Below, piece after piece: positions 17,347 through 27,505 of a stretch of DNA of 64,000 nt. This DNA comes from Enterococcus silesiacus. Its GTDB lineage: Bacteria; Bacillota; Bacilli; Lactobacillales; Enterococcaceae. The notes beneath the pieces were generated by a model. That model did not search any database. It worked only from the letters and a program-made list of their open reading frames with translations, and was not told the DNA's origin. The stretch is taken from contig CP013614.1 in NCBI GenBank assembly GCA_001465115.1, positions 248,001 to 312,000 on the forward strand, written 5' to 3'. How positions within the stretch are numbered: the first letter of the stretch is position 1; each line of letters opens with the position of its first letter. Made by a program: the position numbers and the translations under genes.

Positions 17347-17457
17347 TTTCTAGAAACCAGCTGTAACACAGCTTTTTCTTATCAGACGTTGAGAGTCCTG
17401 TTTTCGCATTGCATGAACGGGATGACAAAGCATCCCATATCGTGGGGTGTTTTTTTT
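17330..17457 (+). promoter_or_regulatory. Transcription attenuator of leuABCD
   Basis: AGGACTC (17330-17336, inside the leader frame just after the Leu codons) can pair with GAGTCCT (17393-17399). A hairpin AGCTGT-AAC-ACAGCT lies at 17359-17373. GGGATG (17419-17424) can pair with CATCCC (17431-17436), which excludes the terminator CATCCCA / TGGGGTG (17431-17449) that runs into a T8 tract. This gives the alternative stems needed for leader-peptide attenuation. The exact switching order is inferred. Confidence 0.75.
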
Positions 17458-17512
17458 ATAGAAAAATTTAAATGTAATTAAAAAATGAAGAATTTGAAGG
17501 GAAGTATGAACA

Positions 17513-19036
17513 ATGAACAATATCCAATTCTTTGACACCACTCTAAGAGACGGCGAACAAACACCTGGTGTAAATTTCAACACCAAAGAAAAGGTCCAAA
17601 TCGCAAAACAACTAGAAAAATGGGGCATTGATACGATCGAAGCGGGATTTCCAATCGCATCAGTCGGTGATTTTGAAGCAGTCAAAGCCATCGCAGAAAA
17701 TGCCGAAAAAATGACCGTTGCAGGTCTGGCACGGTGCCAAAAAGCTGACATCGATCGCGCTCATGAAGCCTTGCAAAATGCCAAGCACCCACAAATCCAT
17801 GTGTTCCTTGCAACAAGTCCAATTCACATGGAATTCAAACTAAAAATGACACCAGATGAAGTGATTGCTTCTATTAAAGAACATGTCAGCTATGCTAAAA
17901 CCAAATTTGATAAAGTCCAGTTTTCACCAGAAGATGCAACGAGAACTGACAAACAATTTCTACTAAAAGCCGTTCAAACTGCCATCGATGCGGGAGCGAC
18001 GATCATCAATGTTCCTGATACAGTAGGTTATTCCAACCCAACAGAATACGGCGGACTATTTAAATTTCTAATCGAAAATATTCAAAGCGACGAAGAAATT
18101 ATTTTCTCTTCTCATTGTCACGATGACCTAGGAATGGCGACGGCCAATGCCTTAGCAGCCATCGAAAATGGTGCACGTCGAGTAGAAGGAACAATCAACG
18201 GTATTGGCGAACGAGCTGGCAATACCGCACTTGAAGAAGTAGCCTTGGCACTATATATCAGAAAAGACTTTTACGAAGCGCAAAGCAATATCACATTGAA
18301 TGAAACCAAAAGAACCAGCGATCTCGTCAGCCGTCTATCAGGCGTGGCTGTCCCAAGAAATAAAGCAATTATTGGAGCGAATGCTTATGCTCACGAATCA
18401 GGCATCCATCAAGATGGCGTGTTGAAAAATCCAGATACGTACGAAATCATCACACCGTCACTTGTTGGGGTAAACGAAAACTCATTGCCACTAGGCAAAC
18501 TTTCAGGACGCCATGCGTTTGCGACTAAAATGGACGCTCTAGGCTACCAACTAACCGAAGACGAACTAAAAGATGCCTTCAAACGCTTCAAATCGCTAGC
18601 TGACAAAAAGAAACAAGTCACAGAAGAAGATCTGATCGCGCTAATGGTTGGACAATCCCAAGAATGTAGTGAAGATTATCGTTTGGAACGTGTCCAATTA
18701 CAATACGTTTCTGACGGCAGCCAAGGAGCGATCGTTTCCATCAATACAGGAGCAGACGAAAGCAAAACAGAATCAGCGATCGGCTCTGGTAGTATCCAAG
18801 CAATCTATAACTCGATCGATAAAATTTTCGTCCAAAAACCTGAACTACAAGAGTACTACATCAAAGCCATTACAGGCGGTGAAGATGCCCAAGCTGAAGT
18901 CCATGTAACTTTAGCCGATACAGAAAATAATAAACAATTCAACGGCATCGGCATCGATTTTGATGTTTTACAAGCGTCAGCGAAAGCCTATGTCAAAGCC
19001 AGTGAACAATTTCAAAAAGAAGTGGGGAAAGCTTAA
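17513..19036 (+). CDS. leuA: 2-isopropylmalate synthase
   Basis: A 507-residue enzyme that condenses acetyl-CoA with 2-oxoisovalerate, the first committed step of leucine synthesis. The HMGL-like TIM barrel begins with [14 protein letters not shown] (metal-binding Asp and catalytic Arg). HCHDDLGMA and [14 protein letters not shown] follow. The C-terminal part after residue about 390 is the LeuA regulatory dimerisation domain, which binds leucine. The start has GAAGGGAAG upstream. The last base of its TAA stop overlaps the leuB ATG. Confidence 0.96.
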   Translation: MNNIQFFDTTLRDGEQTPGVNFNTKEKVQIAKQLEKWGIDTIEAGFPIASVGDFEAVKAIAENAEKMTVAGLARCQKADIDRAHEALQNAKHPQIHVFLATSPIHMEFKLKMTPDEVIASIKEHVSYAKTKFDKVQFSPEDATRTDKQFLLKAVQTAIDAGATIINVPDTVGYSNPTEYGGLFKFLIENIQSDEEIIFSSHCHDDLGMATANALAAIENGARRVEGTINGIGERAGNTALEEVALALYIRKDFYEAQSNITLNETKRTSDLVSRLSGVAVPRNKAIIGANAYAHESGIHQDGVLKNPDTYEIITPSLVGVNENSLPLGKLSGRHAFATKMDALGYQLTEDELKDAFKRFKSLADKKKQVTEEDLIALMVGQSQECSEDYRLERVQLQYVSDGSQGAIVSINTGADESKTESAIGSGSIQAIYNSIDKIFVQKPELQEYYIKAITGGEDAQAEVHVTLADTENNKQFNGIGIDFDVLQASAKAYVKASEQFQKEVGKA

Positions 19037-20082
19037 TGAGCAAACGAATCGTAGCATTGCCGGGCGACGGCATCGGAGCAGAAATTATGGATAGCGCACT
19101 AAAAATTGTAGCAGAAATCATGGTACAAGATAATCTGGATTTTGATATTGAACATTTTGCCTTTGGCGGCGCAGGCATCGATGAACAAGGGGAGCCTTTA
19201 CCAGATTCAACCTTAAAAGCCTGTGAAAAAGCCGATGCAATTTTACTAGGTGCGATCGGTGGTCCAAAATGGGACAATGCACCAAAACGACCTGAACAAG
19301 GTTTACTAGGTCTAAGAAAAGCCTTAGGACTTTTTGCCAATATTCGTCCAATTTCCGTACCTGATGCAGTGGTTCATTTATCTCCATTAAAAGAAGAAAA
19401 CGTTCGAGGCGTTGATTTTGTAGTCGTTCGTGAACTAACAGGTGGCATCTACTTTGGCGAAAAACAACTAGGCGAAACAAAAGCTTCAGACCTATGTACC
19501 TATTCAAAAGCTGAGATCCAACGTATCATCAGAAAAGCTTTTGAAATCGCTCAAACTAGAAATAAAAAAGTCACATCTGTTGATAAAGCCAACGTACTAG
19601 CGACAAGCAAATTATGGCGTCAAACAGCAGAAGAAGTGGCACAAGAATTTCCAGATTGTACATTAGAACACCAATTAGTCGATTCAGCGGCAATGGTCAT
19701 GATCCAAAAACCAAAAGCCTTTGACGTGATCGTCACAGAAAATCTATTCGGCGATATCCTGAGTGACGAAGCATCAGTGATTCCAGGATCACTCGGCATG
19801 ATGCCAAGCGCCAGTCATAGTGAATCAGGGCCTTCGTTATACGAACCAATCCACGGTTCAGCGCCAGACATCGCCAATCAAAATATCGCCAATCCAATGT
19901 CGATGATCTTGTCCGCTGCGATGATGTTACGTCAATCATTTGGCTTAGAAAATTCAGCGAAGAAAATTGAGGAGGCTTGTGATCGTGTCATGAATCAAGG
20001 AATCCTAACAACAGATTTAGGGGGTAAAGCCACAACAACAGACTTTACCGAAGCTGTAATAACAGAATTGAGAGGTGCTTAA
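19036..20082 (+). CDS. leuB: 3-isopropylmalate dehydrogenase
   Basis: A 348-residue NAD-dependent beta-decarboxylating dehydrogenase that oxidises 3-isopropylmalate. GDGIGAEIM is at the start, the substrate arginine segment [10 protein letters not shown] follows, and [22 protein letters not shown] and [11 protein letters not shown] are the metal and NAD sites. The ATG overlaps the leuA stop by one base (translational coupling). Confidence 0.96.
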   Translation: MSKRIVALPGDGIGAEIMDSALKIVAEIMVQDNLDFDIEHFAFGGAGIDEQGEPLPDSTLKACEKADAILLGAIGGPKWDNAPKRPEQGLLGLRKALGLFANIRPISVPDAVVHLSPLKEENVRGVDFVVVRELTGGIYFGEKQLGETKASDLCTYSKAEIQRIIRKAFEIAQTRNKKVTSVDKANVLATSKLWRQTAEEVAQEFPDCTLEHQLVDSAAMVMIQKPKAFDVIVTENLFGDILSDEASVIPGSLGMMPSASHSESGPSLYEPIHGSAPDIANQNIANPMSMILSAAMMLRQSFGLENSAKKIEEACDRVMNQGILTTDLGGKATTTDFTEAVITELRGA

Positions 20083-20083
20083 C

Positions 20084-21460
20084 ATGGGAAAAACACTATT
20101 TGATAAACTTTGGGAACAACATGTGGTATCAGGCGTTGCTGGCGAACCACAACTATTATACGTCAATCTTCATCTGATCCATGAAGTCACCTCGCCACAA
20201 GCTTTTGAAGGTCTAAGAGAAGCAGGCCGAAAAGTTCGCCGACCAGATAGAACCTTTGGGACAATGGATCATAACGTTCCCACACAAGATATCTTTAACA
20301 TCACAGACTTGGTGGCAAAAAAACAAATCGAAGCCTTACAGAAAAACTGTGAAGAATTCGGCGTAACGTTATGCGATAATGGCAGTGATAGACAAGGAAT
20401 TGTCCATATGGTGGGTCCTGAAACTGGCTTAACCCAACCTGGAAAAATCATCGTTTGTGGAGATTCACATACAGCAACTCACGGCGCATTCGGAGCCTTG
20501 GCATTCGGTATTGGAACCAGTGAAGTGGAACATGTTTTTGCCACACAATGCATTTGGCAAAATAAGCCAAAATCAATGGGTGTTAAAATTACTGGAAAAC
20601 TAGCCAAAGGCGTGTATGCCAAAGATATTATTTTAGCCTTGATCGCAAAATATGGGGTTGATTTTGGTGTCGGACATGCGGTTGAATTTTACGGAGAAAC
20701 GATTGAAAATCTAACGATGGAAGAACGCATGACCATCTGTAACATGGCCATCGAAGGCGGCGCGAAAATGGGGATGATGGCGCCAGATGAAAAAACCTTT
20801 GAATATGTGCGTGGCAGAGAATATGCACCAGAAGATATGGATGCGGCAATCGCTGATTGGAAAAAACTACCAAGCGATCCAGACGCAACCTATGATGTGG
20901 ATCTAGAATTGAACGCGGATGAATTGGTTCCCTTCATTACATGGGGCACGAATCCAGAAATGGGCATCCCGATCACGGGAACTTTCCCAGAAATCAAAGA
21001 TATGAACGATGAACGTGCGTATAACTACATGGATCTAAAACCAGGTCAACGTCCATCAGATATCGAAATCGGCTATGTCTTTATCGGTTCATGTACCAAC
21101 GGTCGACTATCTGATTTGGAAGAAGCGGCTCGCATCGTAAAAGGCAAAAAAGTCAAAGAAGGCATTACGGCAATCGTCGTACCTGGCTCAAGACCAGTAA
21201 GAAAAGCAGCAGAGAAAATCGGTTTGGATAAAATCTTCACCGAAGCAGGCTTTGAATGGCGAGAACCAGGTTGCTCGATGTGTCTAGGCATGAATCCAGA
21301 CCAAGTACCAGCAGGCGTTCACTGTGCTTCAACCTCTAACCGAAACTTTGAAGGACGCCAAGGCAAAGGGGCAAGAACTCATCTTTGCAGCCCAGCGATG
21401 GCGGCAACAGCCGCAATCGAAGGAACATTTAAAGACATTAGAGAGGAGCTTGGTGCATAA
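20084..21460 (+). CDS. leuC: 3-isopropylmalate dehydratase large subunit
   Basis: About 458 residues of aconitase-type Fe-S protein. Cysteine ligands of the 4Fe-4S cluster lie in [12 protein letters not shown] and in [24 protein letters not shown] is also conserved. With LeuD it isomerises 2- to 3-isopropylmalate. An in-frame GTG nine bases earlier lies within leuB; the ATG at 20084, just after the leuB stop with AGAGGTG upstream, is preferred. Confidence 0.96.
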   Translation: MGKTLFDKLWEQHVVSGVAGEPQLLYVNLHLIHEVTSPQAFEGLREAGRKVRRPDRTFGTMDHNVPTQDIFNITDLVAKKQIEALQKNCEEFGVTLCDNGSDRQGIVHMVGPETGLTQPGKIIVCGDSHTATHGAFGALAFGIGTSEVEHVFATQCIWQNKPKSMGVKITGKLAKGVYAKDIILALIAKYGVDFGVGHAVEFYGETIENLTMEERMTICNMAIEGGAKMGMMAPDEKTFEYVRGREYAPEDMDAAIADWKKLPSDPDATYDVDLELNADELVPFITWGTNPEMGIPITGTFPEIKDMNDERAYNYMDLKPGQRPSDIEIGYVFIGSCTNGRLSDLEEAARIVKGKKVKEGITAIVVPGSRPVRKAAEKIGLDKIFTEAGFEWREPGCSMCLGMNPDQVPAGVHCASTSNRNFEGRQGKGARTHLCSPAMAATAAIEGTFKDIREELGA

Positions 21461-22047
21461 TGGAGGCATTTACACAACATACAGGAACCACGGTTCCACT
21501 AATGAATGACAATATCGATACGGATCAAATCATTCCAAAATCATTTCTAAAACGAATCGAAAAAACAGGTTTTGGCGAATTTTTATTTGATGAATGGCGC
21601 TACTTGCCAGACCGTACACCAAACCCAGAATTTACCTTGAATGAACCACAATACAAAGAGGCGACAATTTTGATTTCTGGTGATAACTTTGGTTCAGGCT
21701 CATCAAGAGAGCATGCGGCTTGGGCGTTGGATGATTATGGGTTTAGAGCGGTTATTGCAGGAAGTTTTAGTGATATTTTTTACATGAATGCCACGAAAAA
21801 TGGCTTACTACCGATCGTGTTGAAACATGATGAGTTGGATGCCTTGGCAGGTCTTGAAGCGGATGAAACGATCACGATCGATTTGCCTGCCCAACAAGTG
21901 ATCACGCCAAATGGGACATATTCTTTTGAGATCGACGGAACATGGAAGCATAAGTTGGTCAATGGATTGGATGATATTGCTATCAGTTTGACGCATGATG
22001 CTGAAATTGCGGCTTATGAAGCGAAGATTCCGGCGTATTGGCAATAG
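21460..22047 (+). CDS. leuD: 3-isopropylmalate dehydratase small subunit
   Basis: A 195-residue swivel-domain subunit with [13 protein letters not shown] and [14 protein letters not shown]. Both are substrate-contacting segments of the LeuD family. The ATG overlaps the leuC stop by one base, and GAGAGGAG lies upstream. The last gene of the leu operon; no ilv genes follow. The operon depends on 2-oxoisovalerate supplied from elsewhere. Confidence 0.95.
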   Translation: MEAFTQHTGTTVPLMNDNIDTDQIIPKSFLKRIEKTGFGEFLFDEWRYLPDRTPNPEFTLNEPQYKEATILISGDNFGSGSSREHAAWALDDYGFRAVIAGSFSDIFYMNATKNGLLPIVLKHDELDALAGLEADETITIDLPAQQVITPNGTYSFEIDGTWKHKLVNGLDDIAISLTHDAEIAAYEAKIPAYWQ

Positions 22048-22063
22048 GAAATAGTAAGAGTGA

Positions 22064-22184
22064 GGTTGGGACAGGAGTGTTTAACCCCTCGGAAATAAGA
22101 AGAAATTCACGAAAATTGATCTTCAAATTTTTGTGAATTTCAGCTTATTTCCGAGGGGGTTGCTTCTGCTCCCACCGTTTATTC
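22064..22184 (+). repeat. Dispersed intergenic repeat, copy 2, with long hairpin
   Basis: Shares GGTTGGGAC, a segment ending in GGAAATAAGAAG and TTGCTTCTGCTCCCACCG-TTTATTC with the copy at 17049. Here a longer insertion makes a near-perfect hairpin: AACCCCTCGGAAATAAG (22083-22099) with CTTATTTCCGAGGGG (22144-22158), plus an inner AAATTCAC / GTGAATTT stem. Confidence 0.7.
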
Positions 22185-22191
22185 ATATTTA

Positions 22192-22240
22192 GGGTGTGAA
22201 ACAAAAGTGCTTTTTACTTTTGTCCCACATCCTTCTTTTC
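22192..22240 (+). terminator. Terminator after the leu operon
   Basis: GGGTGTG-ACAAAAGT pairs with ACTTTTGT-CCACATCC around GCTTTTT, followed by a T-rich stretch. Confidence 0.65.
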
Positions 22241-22266
22241 ATTACATCGTTAGGAGCGTGAAATCA

Positions 22267-23013
22267 ATGGAATGGGATGCAAAAAAATACAATACGACAC
22301 ATGATTTTGTTTTTAAATATGGTGCTGGCTTGTTGGAATTATTGCCGAAAGAATCGAAAAAAGTGTTGGATATCGGCTGTGGGACGGGAGCATTAACGAG
22401 TCAAATGGCGGAACTTGGGCATGAAGTGACGGGAATTGATCAGTCGGTAAATATGATCAATCAAGCAAAAGAAAGTTATCCTGATTTGATTTTTTTACAG
22501 GAGGATATTTTAAATCCCTCGGCTCAAATTGGACTGTATGATGTCGCTTTTTCAAATGCTGTTTTTCATTGGATTCCTGATCAAGAGTTGTTATTGAAAA
22601 ATATCAGTGAACATCTAAACATGAAAGGGCAGTTGATTTGTGAGTTTGGTGCAGTTGGAAATGTTCAGATGATTAGAGAAGCTTTTGGGCGTGAGTTAAA
22701 TACATTAGGTGTACCTTTTGAGGAGCCGTTTTGCTTTACGTCTGTTGAGGATTATCGGATTTTGCTAGAAAAGAATCATTTTGAGGTTGTGGAGATTTTA
22801 GAATATGAACGGCCGACTCCGCTTAAAGGTGGGAAATCTGGTTTGAACGAGTGGATGGAACAATTTTATGCTGCTGAGTTGGAGGAATTGTCTGGAGAGC
22901 AGAAAGACAAGGTTCTTGAGAATATGGAGCGAGATTTGAAGTCAAAATTGTGGAACGAGGATCATTGGGAAGCAGATTATCGAAGATTGAGGATAAAGGC
23001 AGTGAAAGGATAG
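22267..23013 (+). CDS. Class I SAM-dependent methyltransferase
   Basis: About 248 residues with the SAM-binding motif I VLDIGCGTGALTSQMA (near residue 33), acidic ribose contact GHEVTGIDQS, and DVAFSNAVFHWI for motif IV. It resembles trans-aconitate-type and other small-molecule methyltransferases. The start at 22267 follows TTAGGAGCG; longer in-frame forms reach back into the terminator and are unlikely. The substrate is unknown. Confidence 0.85.
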   Translation: MEWDAKKYNTTHDFVFKYGAGLLELLPKESKKVLDIGCGTGALTSQMAELGHEVTGIDQSVNMINQAKESYPDLIFLQEDILNPSAQIGLYDVAFSNAVFHWIPDQELLLKNISEHLNMKGQLICEFGAVGNVQMIREAFGRELNTLGVPFEEPFCFTSVEDYRILLEKNHFEVVEILEYERPTPLKGGKSGLNEWMEQFYAAELEELSGEQKDKVLENMERDLKSKLWNEDHWEADYRRLRIKAVKG

Positions 23014-23048
23014 GATGAAGGGATAAAAACACGAAGGAGAAAAAGGCA

Positions 23049-23543
23049 ATGAAAAAGATAATAGGGGAAGTAGCGGTATGCGTTATTCTAGTATTAATCG
23101 GCTTAATGTTTCGAACCAAAGCTGACAATGTTGACTCAGTTAGCAAATCAGAACGAAAAAAATACGGAGAAACAATCTTTAATTATATGAAAGCAGAAAC
23201 CTATTTTAATTCTGAAACATTAGAAGCTAGTCTAGAGGTTAAAAAAATTAAATTGGTCATAGATTTTTATGGACAAGATGTTGATAAGGACAGTATAACC
23301 GTTTATCTCAATCAAACAGTTTTAGGACTTGATGAATCTGGGCAAGATGTTTACGGTTCGAATTTCCCTGTGATCTATACACTTGAAAAACAAAAGGAGG
23401 GATACAAAGTCATTCATTATGAAGAACCAAGAGATGGTTCGTTTTATCAAGAGGATATCAAGAGAATGTTTCCAGAAAAAAAGTTTGGTCCATTGAACAA
23501 GTTAAAGAGTGGTAATATCGCTTTTGAAGAAGAGGTACAATAA
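23049..23543 (+). CDS. Hypothetical membrane-anchored protein (164 aa)
   Basis: One hydrophobic N-terminal segment (residues 4-21) is followed by a hydrophilic extracellular part of about 140 residues with beta-strand character. There is no lipobox, and the helix ends in FRTKA, so it is either an uncleaved anchor or a signal peptide. GAAGGAG precedes the ATG. Family not recognised. It follows the methyltransferase after 35 bases and may be co-transcribed. Confidence 0.6.
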   Translation: MKKIIGEVAVCVILVLIGLMFRTKADNVDSVSKSERKKYGETIFNYMKAETYFNSETLEASLEVKKIKLVIDFYGQDVDKDSITVYLNQTVLGLDESGQDVYGSNFPVIYTLEKQKEGYKVIHYEEPRDGSFYQEDIKRMFPEKKFGPLNKLKSGNIAFEEEVQ

Positions 23544-23576
23544 AATTTAAGCAATAAGCAATCCATTTTATATTAA

Positions 23577-23615
23577 AGTAAGAGTTATCATCTAATGATG
23601 GCTCTTATTTTTTAT
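23577..23615 (+). terminator. Terminator
   Basis: TAAGAG-ATCAT-CTA-ATGAT-CTCTTA and a T6 tract. Confidence 0.8.
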
Positions 23616-23711
23616 TATCTATACATTTTTTTTGAACTTAAAATGACAGAATAGATAAATATGCTAAAATAACTATAGGGATAAAAAATAATAAACAGGA
23701 GCGGATAGAAA

Positions 23712-24992
23712 ATGAAGAAAAAAGTGTTGGGGATTTCTATTGGAGTAGTAGCACTTGTAGGAATTGTTATTGGAGTCATTGTGTTTCAGCAACAAGCAAA
23801 GGAAAAGAAAAAGATCGCCACAGCTCAAGATAACATAACGACTATTGAAAAAGAAACAACAAAAGATGGCGCTCTTTATAAAGAAGTCACTGCACTTTTT
23901 GATGAAAAAGAAGATTTTCTAAGCAAAGAAATAAAACCAGCGACGATCAAAGAAATAAAAGATAAGCTTTTAAAGAAACAAACAGAAATCGAAAAATTAA
24001 AAAGTGAATATGACAAGAAAATAAACGCCAATACAGCAGAAACGACTATTCAAAATTTAAAGAAAAAGATTACTTTGGCGAATACTAAATTAGAGATACA
24101 GACTGAAACAAATGAATTGTTCAGCTCAAAAGAACACGCAATCAAAGGAGACAAAATCAAAAATGAACTGCCGATTACAGTAGACTTGACGAAAGGAAAA
24201 ATTACCGAAGTCAACGATACAGTTTCAGAAAATAAAGAGCTAAAAGGAAAATGGAACGAAGCTATCGACTCTATCCTTAAAAATGCCACAGAGCAAGTAG
24301 ATCAAGTAGAGAAAATCAAAAAATTACTCAATGAATCCTTTGACGGAAATATACCAAAAGAAACGGTCCAACAAAGCGACTATGATATTTTAAATCAAGA
24401 AATTGAAAAGGTTAAAAACGAAGAACTGAAAACAACATTTACTGCAAAATTAATTTTAATGAAAGCCATGATCGATGCTCAAGGTCAGATCAGCGCTTTA
24501 ACGCACCAGCAAAAAGCTGCTGAAGAAGAAGTCAATAAAGCAATAGAAAAAGCTAAAGCAGATACAAATAAAGCCGTAGAACAAGCGACAGGAGACGATA
24601 AACTATTGCTTGGTTATTCAGATGATCAGATTGAATATGCTCGTGTATGGCTGACATTGATCGGTGTGAAACCTTCGGAGTTACATATAGATAAAATTGC
24701 TGCAGGATCACCGATTGATTTTTATGATAAGGGGAGTGTAGGTTATCCAACCGATGTTATTTCACTTTCAGGTGCCGCAATGGCGGATGGCAATGTCACT
24801 TATAGTAGTAATCATAATGGAACGATAACGGTTTATCCTGTTCCTAGCCATTGGCAAATGACGGCAGAAAATGCGAATGATCCAGAGAAAATCAGACAAC
24901 TGACACAGAATATTTTAGATCAAGCAAGAGTTGTTAGTGTCGATGTAGGGAATCCAAGAGATGTCTTGGATTTGATTAAGATACAGAAGTAA
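23712..24992 (+). CDS. Membrane-anchored extracellular coiled-coil protein
   Basis: A 426-residue protein with a single N-terminal helix (residues 5-26). A Lys/Glu-rich region follows (about 30-290), with long heptad-like patterns. A compact C-terminal domain (about 295-426) includes a GSPIDFYDKGSVGYP segment and a VTYSSNHNGTITVYPVPSHW strand pattern. It resembles surface proteins of enterococci carrying Cry1Ac D-VI-related helical repeats, but I cannot assign the family with certainty. It directly precedes the LXG island and is separated from it by a terminator. GGAGCGG precedes the ATG. Confidence 0.65.
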   Translation: MKKKVLGISIGVVALVGIVIGVIVFQQQAKEKKKIATAQDNITTIEKETTKDGALYKEVTALFDEKEDFLSKEIKPATIKEIKDKLLKKQTEIEKLKSEYDKKINANTAETTIQNLKKKITLANTKLEIQTETNELFSSKEHAIKGDKIKNELPITVDLTKGKITEVNDTVSENKELKGKWNEAIDSILKNATEQVDQVEKIKKLLNESFDGNIPKETVQQSDYDILNQEIEKVKNEELKTTFTAKLILMKAMIDAQGQISALTHQQKAAEEEVNKAIEKAKADTNKAVEQATGDDKLLLGYSDDQIEYARVWLTLIGVKPSELHIDKIAAGSPIDFYDKGSVGYPTDVISLSGAAMADGNVTYSSNHNGTITVYPVPSHWQMTAENANDPEKIRQLTQNILDQARVVSVDVGNPRDVLDLIKIQK

Positions 24993-25005
24993 ATATACTT
25001 AAACC

Positions 25006-25056
25006 AACAAAACAGGTAGTTTGGAAATGAAAATTTCTAGACTACCTGTTTTGTTA
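25006..25056 (+). terminator. Terminator before LXG cassette 1
   Basis: Perfect 15-base stem AACAAAACAGGTAGT / ACTACCTGTTTTGTT with a 20-base loop. Confidence 0.75.
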
Positions 25057-25095
25057 TACGATTTAAAAACTGAAAATAGATTTTATACTTATATC

Positions 25096-25202
25096 GATAA
25101 ATGTATTTTATAATTTCCTTTTAAGTAAGCAAACGGAACATTTGAAAATTATATATTTACATTGAGTTGTTTACGAATTACAATTAAGTATATATACTAT
25201 TA
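25096..25202 (+). repeat. 107-bp duplicated promoter segment, copy A (cassette 1)
   Basis: This segment is identical to 31432-31538 except for one base (TTTGAAAATT here, TTTGGAAATT there). It ends in an AT-rich promoter-like stretch (TTTACG, 17 bases, TATACT at about 25193-25198). It lies 51 bases before the first gene of LXG cassette 1, and the other copy lies 51 bases before that of cassette 2. Confidence 0.85.
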
Positions 25203-25253
25203 CGCAAATGATGAAATTATGCATGACTAAAAGTTGAATAAAGGAGTGTTAGA

Positions 25254-25505
25254 ATGGGAAATATAGCTTCAGATATTGGGGTTGCTACTGGGGCAGTTTC
25301 AGGTATAAATGATATATCTGTCAACAAAGGGACGCAAGTTTCTTTAGGAAAAAGTAATGTCAGTAGTATGAAACAAGGTTCAGAAGTAAATAATCAGTTA
25401 CTTTCAGATTTATCACAATTGATTGATTGCGTGAAGGAACAAAGTCAAAAGTTTCCTAAAATCGCTGAAATAATGGCTATAGAGGATAGCAAAATTAAAT
25501 TCTAA
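25254..25505 (+). CDS. LXG-associated protein 1 (DUF3130/TIGR04197)
   Basis: An 83-residue WXG100-sized helical protein without a signal peptide. It is of the type VII secretion effector family SACOL2603/DUF3130: an N-terminal Gly/Ser/Ala-rich part with VSLGKSNVSS, then a helix. In studied T7SSb loci these proteins (Lap1) form a targeting complex with the N-terminal LXG domain of the toxin. AAGGAGTG precedes the ATG. First gene of cassette 1. Confidence 0.8.
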   Translation: MGNIASDIGVATGAVSGINDISVNKGTQVSLGKSNVSSMKQGSEVNNQLLSDLSQLIDCVKEQSQKFPKIAEIMAIEDSKIKF

Positions 25506-25515
25506 GGAGAATGTA

Positions 25516-25875
25516 GTGGAGAACAAAAATGATCAAGAGCGAGCAAAATACACCCGTTTGATTACAGAAAAAGAAAATGATACTAATGAATTAAAACAAG
25601 AGCAACGAAAAATAGAAGATAGTTTACGGAACTTGCAAGAAGATTTACAACGTGGCTATCGTACCTTAGCAATGATAAATGAAGAAGAAGTATACAGTGG
25701 AAATCATGAAGGTATTCGTATGCAACGAAAAAATGAAGAACAAGAGCGATTTTTTAAACGCCAATTACAAGAGGCAGAAGAAACGTTATCTGATCAATAT
25801 GCAGAACAACGAAAAACACTAGAGAAAGAAACTGAAGATCTTTATAAAAAGAGGGGGGAAATTCCTTGGGATTAA
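25516..25875 (+). CDS. LXG-associated protein 2 (DUF3958-like)
   Basis: A 119-residue, highly charged coiled-coil protein starting at GTG after AAGGAG. Glu/Gln/Arg-rich heptads cover almost the whole length, as in the DUF3958 family (Lap2), the second targeting partner of LXG toxins. Its last four codons overlap the start of the LXG gene in another frame, which indicates translational coupling. Confidence 0.75.
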   Translation: MENKNDQERAKYTRLITEKENDTNELKQEQRKIEDSLRNLQEDLQRGYRTLAMINEEEVYSGNHEGIRMQRKNEEQERFFKRQLQEAEETLSDQYAEQRKTLEKETEDLYKKRGEIPWD

Positions 25876-27482
25876 TTTATTCTAGTTCTGATTCCTCGCA
25901 ATTAATGTCCGCGCTAAAGCAAAATCTACAGAGCGGAAAAGAAGCATCTGAACAGTTAAAAGGAGGAAGTCAAAAAGTAATTTCAGCTGTAGATGGTAAA
26001 ACACTTTCTGGCTCAGCATATACAGCAGCAAAAGGCTTATTTAGCGAGTTGATTTTACCAACTATTAGTAAAGTAACTTCTGCAATCGATACGATTGAAA
26101 GTGAATTACAAACGTACACATCAGCAGATAGTTTAGTTTCATCAGAAGGAACGCTAGATGAGGACAAATTAAACCAACAAATTGCAACGAAAAAAGCAAT
26201 GAAAGCTTCTGTAGATGCTTCTGCAGCAGTAGCAAGAGTATTGTCTAGAAATAATCCAGTTGCTAAAGTGTTAGATGAGTTATTAAATGTTCAGTCAAGT
26301 CTAGCTCGTATGTCGAATGATTTTGAAGATGATATTCTAGAATTACAAAAAAAGCTAGAAAAACTACAACAGTTTTCTTCACAAACAAATGGACTTTTTA
26401 GCAATAGCTTGAATGATATGAAAATTGCGATGCAGAGTGTAACTGTATTGAATAATACGATAGTTAATAGTGATGGGACATACCAATTACCTAAAGGTAC
26501 TGATCTGAGTTGGTTTAACTCTTTGAAAAATTCTAGTGATATAGAAAAAATGGAAAAAACAGCTTTAGAAAAGGCAATGAAAGAAATCAATGATTTGTAT
26601 TCTAAAAATCCAATGGCAGCAATTGAGAAAGTAAAGAATAACAAACGTTTATTTGAGTACCTTATTACATTCTTGGATTCGGAAAAATTACCTAAAGGTA
26701 TACAAGATGCTGTACTAGATATTTTCATAGCGCAAGAAAGTTGGAATAAGTTACCTAAAGATTTAGCAACAAAAATTTTAAATAATCCAAAATTTGGTCT
26801 ATATTTGATTGATAAACCCATAGATATACAGGCTAAAGTATATGGAGTATTGATAAATTTGAGTGACAAGGGTTGGGAGGTATTAGCACCTATTGGCCAC
26901 GTGACCAATGTATTATCCAAATCGTCAGCGGGAGAAGCCATTATTGCAGGAACAAAAATAGGATTCAATAAGTTTAAAAAGCTAGGAAAAGTAGCTGACT
27001 TCTTAAAGAAATATAAAGCAGTTGGAGAAGTTGTTGGAGTTGCAGGAGATGGCTTTAGTATAGGTAGTTTAGCCTACAATGAATACATCAATCCGAATAG
27101 TCCAGCTTATGGAAATGCCAGTAAAGCTTTATATGGTGGTCAAAATAGATTTTTTGCATCAATTGGTCCTTTAGAAGGGGCGCAATATGGATTCATTCCA
27201 GGAGCTATCGCTGGTACAATGAATTATTTTTTACAAGGTGGTGGACTATCTGATATACCTCTACTAAACCAAATACCAATAATTAAAAACAGTGATGACT
27301 GGCATACTTGGATTAGTAAAAAAGATATTGACAAGTGGGTAAATGAACAATATGAATTTTATGATAGAAGACATGAAAATTTGGAAAGTGGAAATATTGG
27401 AGCAATAAAAGAAGACTGGTTTGGGAAACAAAACGGTCGTGTTGATACAGGAGATTTTAATACAGGATTACCTAAGTGGTAA
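25866..27482 (+). CDS. LXG-domain polymorphic toxin 1
   Basis: A 538-residue type VIIb effector. Residues about 1-215 form the helical LXG targeting domain (KTLSGSAYTAAKGLFSELI; then LPKGTDLSWFNSL, typical of its end). The C-terminal half contains a Gly/Ala-rich mildly hydrophobic part (about 345-470) and ends with a polar tail rich in Asp, Trp and Gly. I recognise no enzymatic motif. The next gene is a multi-TM protein, so a membrane-acting toxin is a reasonable inference. TTG start preceded by GAGGGGGG. Confidence 0.8.
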   Translation: MGLIYSSSDSSQLMSALKQNLQSGKEASEQLKGGSQKVISAVDGKTLSGSAYTAAKGLFSELILPTISKVTSAIDTIESELQTYTSADSLVSSEGTLDEDKLNQQIATKKAMKASVDASAAVARVLSRNNPVAKVLDELLNVQSSLARMSNDFEDDILELQKKLEKLQQFSSQTNGLFSNSLNDMKIAMQSVTVLNNTIVNSDGTYQLPKGTDLSWFNSLKNSSDIEKMEKTALEKAMKEINDLYSKNPMAAIEKVKNNKRLFEYLITFLDSEKLPKGIQDAVLDIFIAQESWNKLPKDLATKILNNPKFGLYLIDKPIDIQAKVYGVLINLSDKGWEVLAPIGHVTNVLSKSSAGEAIIAGTKIGFNKFKKLGKVADFLKKYKAVGEVVGVAGDGFSIGSLAYNEYINPNSPAYGNASKALYGGQNRFFASIGPLEGAQYGFIPGAIAGTMNYFLQGGGLSDIPLLNQIPIIKNSDDWHTWISKKDIDKWVNEQYEFYDRRHENLESGNIGAIKEDWFGKQNGRVDTGDFNTGLPKW

Positions 27483-27505
27483 AATACAATTAAGTAGGCG
27501 AATTT

